Positions 62,449-64,000 of a DNA stretch of 64,000 nt are shown one piece after another (the first letter of the stretch is position 1; each line of letters opens with the position of its first letter). This stretch comes from CAVPGP01 sp963704025. Lineage in GTDB: Bacteria; Actinomycetota; Thermoleophilia; Gaiellales; Gaiellaceae. The DNA lies in the NCBI GenBank assembly GCA_963704025.1, contig CAVPGP010000005.1:186001-250000 (forward strand), in the 5' to 3' direction. The position numbers and the translations under genes were made by a program. The notes below the pieces were generated by a model. It saw only the letters and a program-made list of their open reading frames with translations. It did not search any database and was not told the DNA's origin.

Positions 62449-62869
62449 AGCGTAAGCCGCTCCTGCTCGCGCTGGCGGCGACCAGCCTCTTCCTCGCCGC
62501 GCCGACCGGCGGCGCCGCCGTGTCGCCGACGGTGCGGCTGGCGATCGCGCACGTCGCAGCGCACTGCCACGTCTGGAGAACGTCGACGAAGACGCTCGGC
62601 GCCGTCGACGAAGATCACCGTCAAACGCGGAACGCGGCTCGTCGTCCGCTCCGACTGCCCGATGGACTTCGACTTCGCGCAGACGAGAGGGCCGACGCCT
62701 CGCGCTCGGCAATCCGCGCACGTACGCGGGCAGCACGCGCACGATCATCTTCCGCAAGGCCGGCATCTACCGGCTGACGGCGACGAACGTGCAGACGCCC
62801 GAGGAGCGTGGCCTCGTGACGCTCGGGCGCCCGAACACGCTCACGTTGACCGTCGTCGTCACCCGGTAG
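62445..62869 (+). pseudogene. Frameshifted small secreted protein
   Basis: ATG at 62445 with GAGGAGG about 7 nt upstream; signal peptide MKRKPLLLALAATSLFLAAP. The mature part is in three frames: AVSPTVRLAIAHVAAHCHVW, then ITVKRGTRLVVRSDCPMDFD, then IIFRKAGIYRLTATNVQTPE and LGRPNTLTLTVVVTR before TAG at 62869. Two extra bases (about 62605 and 62700) explain the shifts. It resembles small secreted cupredoxin-like domains, though the copper ligands are not certain. Confidence 0.65.
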
Positions 62870-62917
62870 AGGCACAACGGCGAGGCAGGAGCGAAAGCCC
62901 TACGGCCGCGAAACGCG

Positions 62918-64000
62918 TCAGGCGTGGGTCGGCGCGATGTGGAACTGCGGCTCGGGCAGCTTGATGCTCTCGAAGAGCCCGTTCAGCTCGCCGTAGAAGG
63001 CGTCCGCGACCGCCTGCGAGCCTGCTTTGTTGAAGATGTACGCGAAGTCGACATCGCCGCGTGTCTCGACGAGGGACATCGTCCCCGACATGCCGCCCGA
63101 GCGCGCGCTGTCTTTGCGGCCGCCGAGCCCGTAGGCGGCATGCAGATGGGCGAAGCTCGCCAGCGCGGTCGAGGTCGCCATCAGCCCTCCGCCGGAGTCC
63201 ATCAGCTCGGTGACGAAGCCGTTGCCGCCGTACGGTTTCGCCGCGTTGACGCTCGCGTGCGGCTCGAGGGCGTTCGCACCGGTGCCCACGTCGTCGTAGG
63301 AGACCTCGCGGCGGTGGAGCGGCCCGGCGAGCATGCGGGCGAGGCAGACGTTCTTGATCCCCGCGGGCACGGCCAGCTCGTCGCGGACGTAGTCGATGAA
63401 GGGCCGCCCGCTGACCTCCTCCACCACGAGCCCGAGCAGGACGTACCCGAAGTTCGAGTAGGCGGTGCTCGTGCCCGGCGCGAACTGCAGCGGCTCGCCG
63501 TACATGTAGCGAGCGAGATCCCGCTTCGTCGGCGGTCCATGGAGACCGAGATCCAGGGCGATCTTCCGGATCCTGAACACCGGATCGAAGCCGCTGCTCG
63601 GCACCGCCGGGTCCTGGTCCGTTCCGTCGTTCCACCCGCCCTGGTGGTCGACGACCTGCTGCACCGTGATCGCCTTGACGTGCGGGTCGGCCTTCTGCGT
63701 GGCGAGCGCGGGTGACGTGATCCCCAGCAGAGGGAAGATCGAATCGGTCTTGTGCACCGCGCCTTCGTCGTACAGGCGCTGGATCGCGGCGCACGTGAAC
63801 ATCTTGCTGATGCTCGCGATCCGGAACAGGCTCGACGGCTTCGTCTTGGGGTAGCTGCCGTCCGCATGCGTGTAGCCGTGGGAGAGGACGAGCCAGCCCT
63901 TGTTCAGGATCGAGAGCTGACCGGCGCGAACCTCCTGGCGAACCATGAAGCGCTGCATCGCCCGGTCGAACGGGACGAGCACCGGGTCGGCAGCCGGGCC
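62918..64000 (-). CDS. Serine beta-lactamase / penicillin-binding-like hydrolase (partial, runs off right edge)
   Basis: At least 354 residues from a GTG at 63982; the frame stays open to the edge, so the N-terminus may lie outside. The catalytic SxxK is SISK (in FRIASISKMFT), the Tyr is in TAYSNFGYVLLG, and later MSGTMSLVE and a Gly-rich segment fit the class C / esterase PF00144 fold. The nearby intact frame contrasts with the broken genes just left of it. Confidence 0.85.
   Translation of the reverse strand, partial: GPAADPVLVPFDRAMQRFMVRQEVRAGQLSILNKGWLVLSHGYTHADGSYPKTKPSSLFRIASISKMFTCAAIQRLYDEGAVHKTDSIFPLLGITSPALATQKADPHVKAITVQQVVDHQGGWNDGTDQDPAVPSSGFDPVFRIRKIALDLGLHGPPTKRDLARYMYGEPLQFAPGTSTAYSNFGYVLLGLVVEEVSGRPFIDYVRDELAVPAGIKNVCLARMLAGPLHRREVSYDDVGTGANALEPHASVNAAKPYGGNGFVTELMDSGGGLMATSTALASFAHLHAAYGLGGRKDSARSGGMSGTMSLVETRGDVDFAYIFNKAGSQAVADAFYGELNGLFESIKLPEPQFHIAPTHA

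Overview
The window is about 64 kb of very GC-rich DNA. It has many GTG and TTG starts, ATGA/GTGA-type overlaps between genes, the block rpsF-ssb-rpsR-rplI-dnaB-purA, a SigB/SigF-type sigma factor, actinobacterial-style secreted proteins and a LexA-box-like palindrome. This fits a high-GC Actinomycetota chromosome, perhaps the class Thermoleophilia. The class is an inference from style, not from a search.

Layout. 1-3.6 kb (minus strand): two secreted repeat proteins that share a motif, the first running off the left edge, divergent from a short sigma factor. 4.4-10.9 kb: a membrane-tailed ribbon-helix-helix protein, secreted proteins, a single-domain response regulator with a CHASE3/HAMP histidine kinase, a DapA-like aldolase coupled to an FAD amine oxidase, and an amidase. 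11.5-15.3 kb: the ribosomal/replication block. 15.3-20.0 kb: a secreted glycosidase, a decayed hydrolase and a large secreted lipase-like protein. 20.1-29.1 kb: purA, mobA-fdhD, and a purine run purD-purE-(M20 peptidase)-purB-purC-purS-purQ, most of it translationally overlapped. 29.1-39.8 kb: mixed metabolic and small secreted genes, a vapBC-like pair, gloA, and several gene remnants (cupin, glyoxalase, a kinase/beta-repeat chimera).

39.9-55.4 kb is an exopolysaccharide locus: Wzx flippase, two GT4 glycosyltransferases, a Wzz/BY-kinase-like protein, two O-antigen-ligase-like membrane proteins, a polysaccharide deacetylase, a flavoprotein, a CelD/BcsL-type acetyltransferase, and an initiating sugar-phosphate transferase fused to a beta-helix domain. 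55.9-57.0 kb holds more remnants. 57.1-62.9 kb encodes secreted proteins and an MmpL-type transporter, but every gene is broken by single-base indels. A serine beta-lactamase-family gene runs off the right edge.

Most unusual features: (i) three intergenic palindromic elements of 167, 167 and 169 bp whose outer ends are TAG; in two of them the outer end or ends serve as stop codons of flanking genes; (ii) the N/Q/S-rich repeat protein at the left edge; (iii) the glycosyltransferase/beta-helix fusion; (iv) the indel-riddled tract near the right end.
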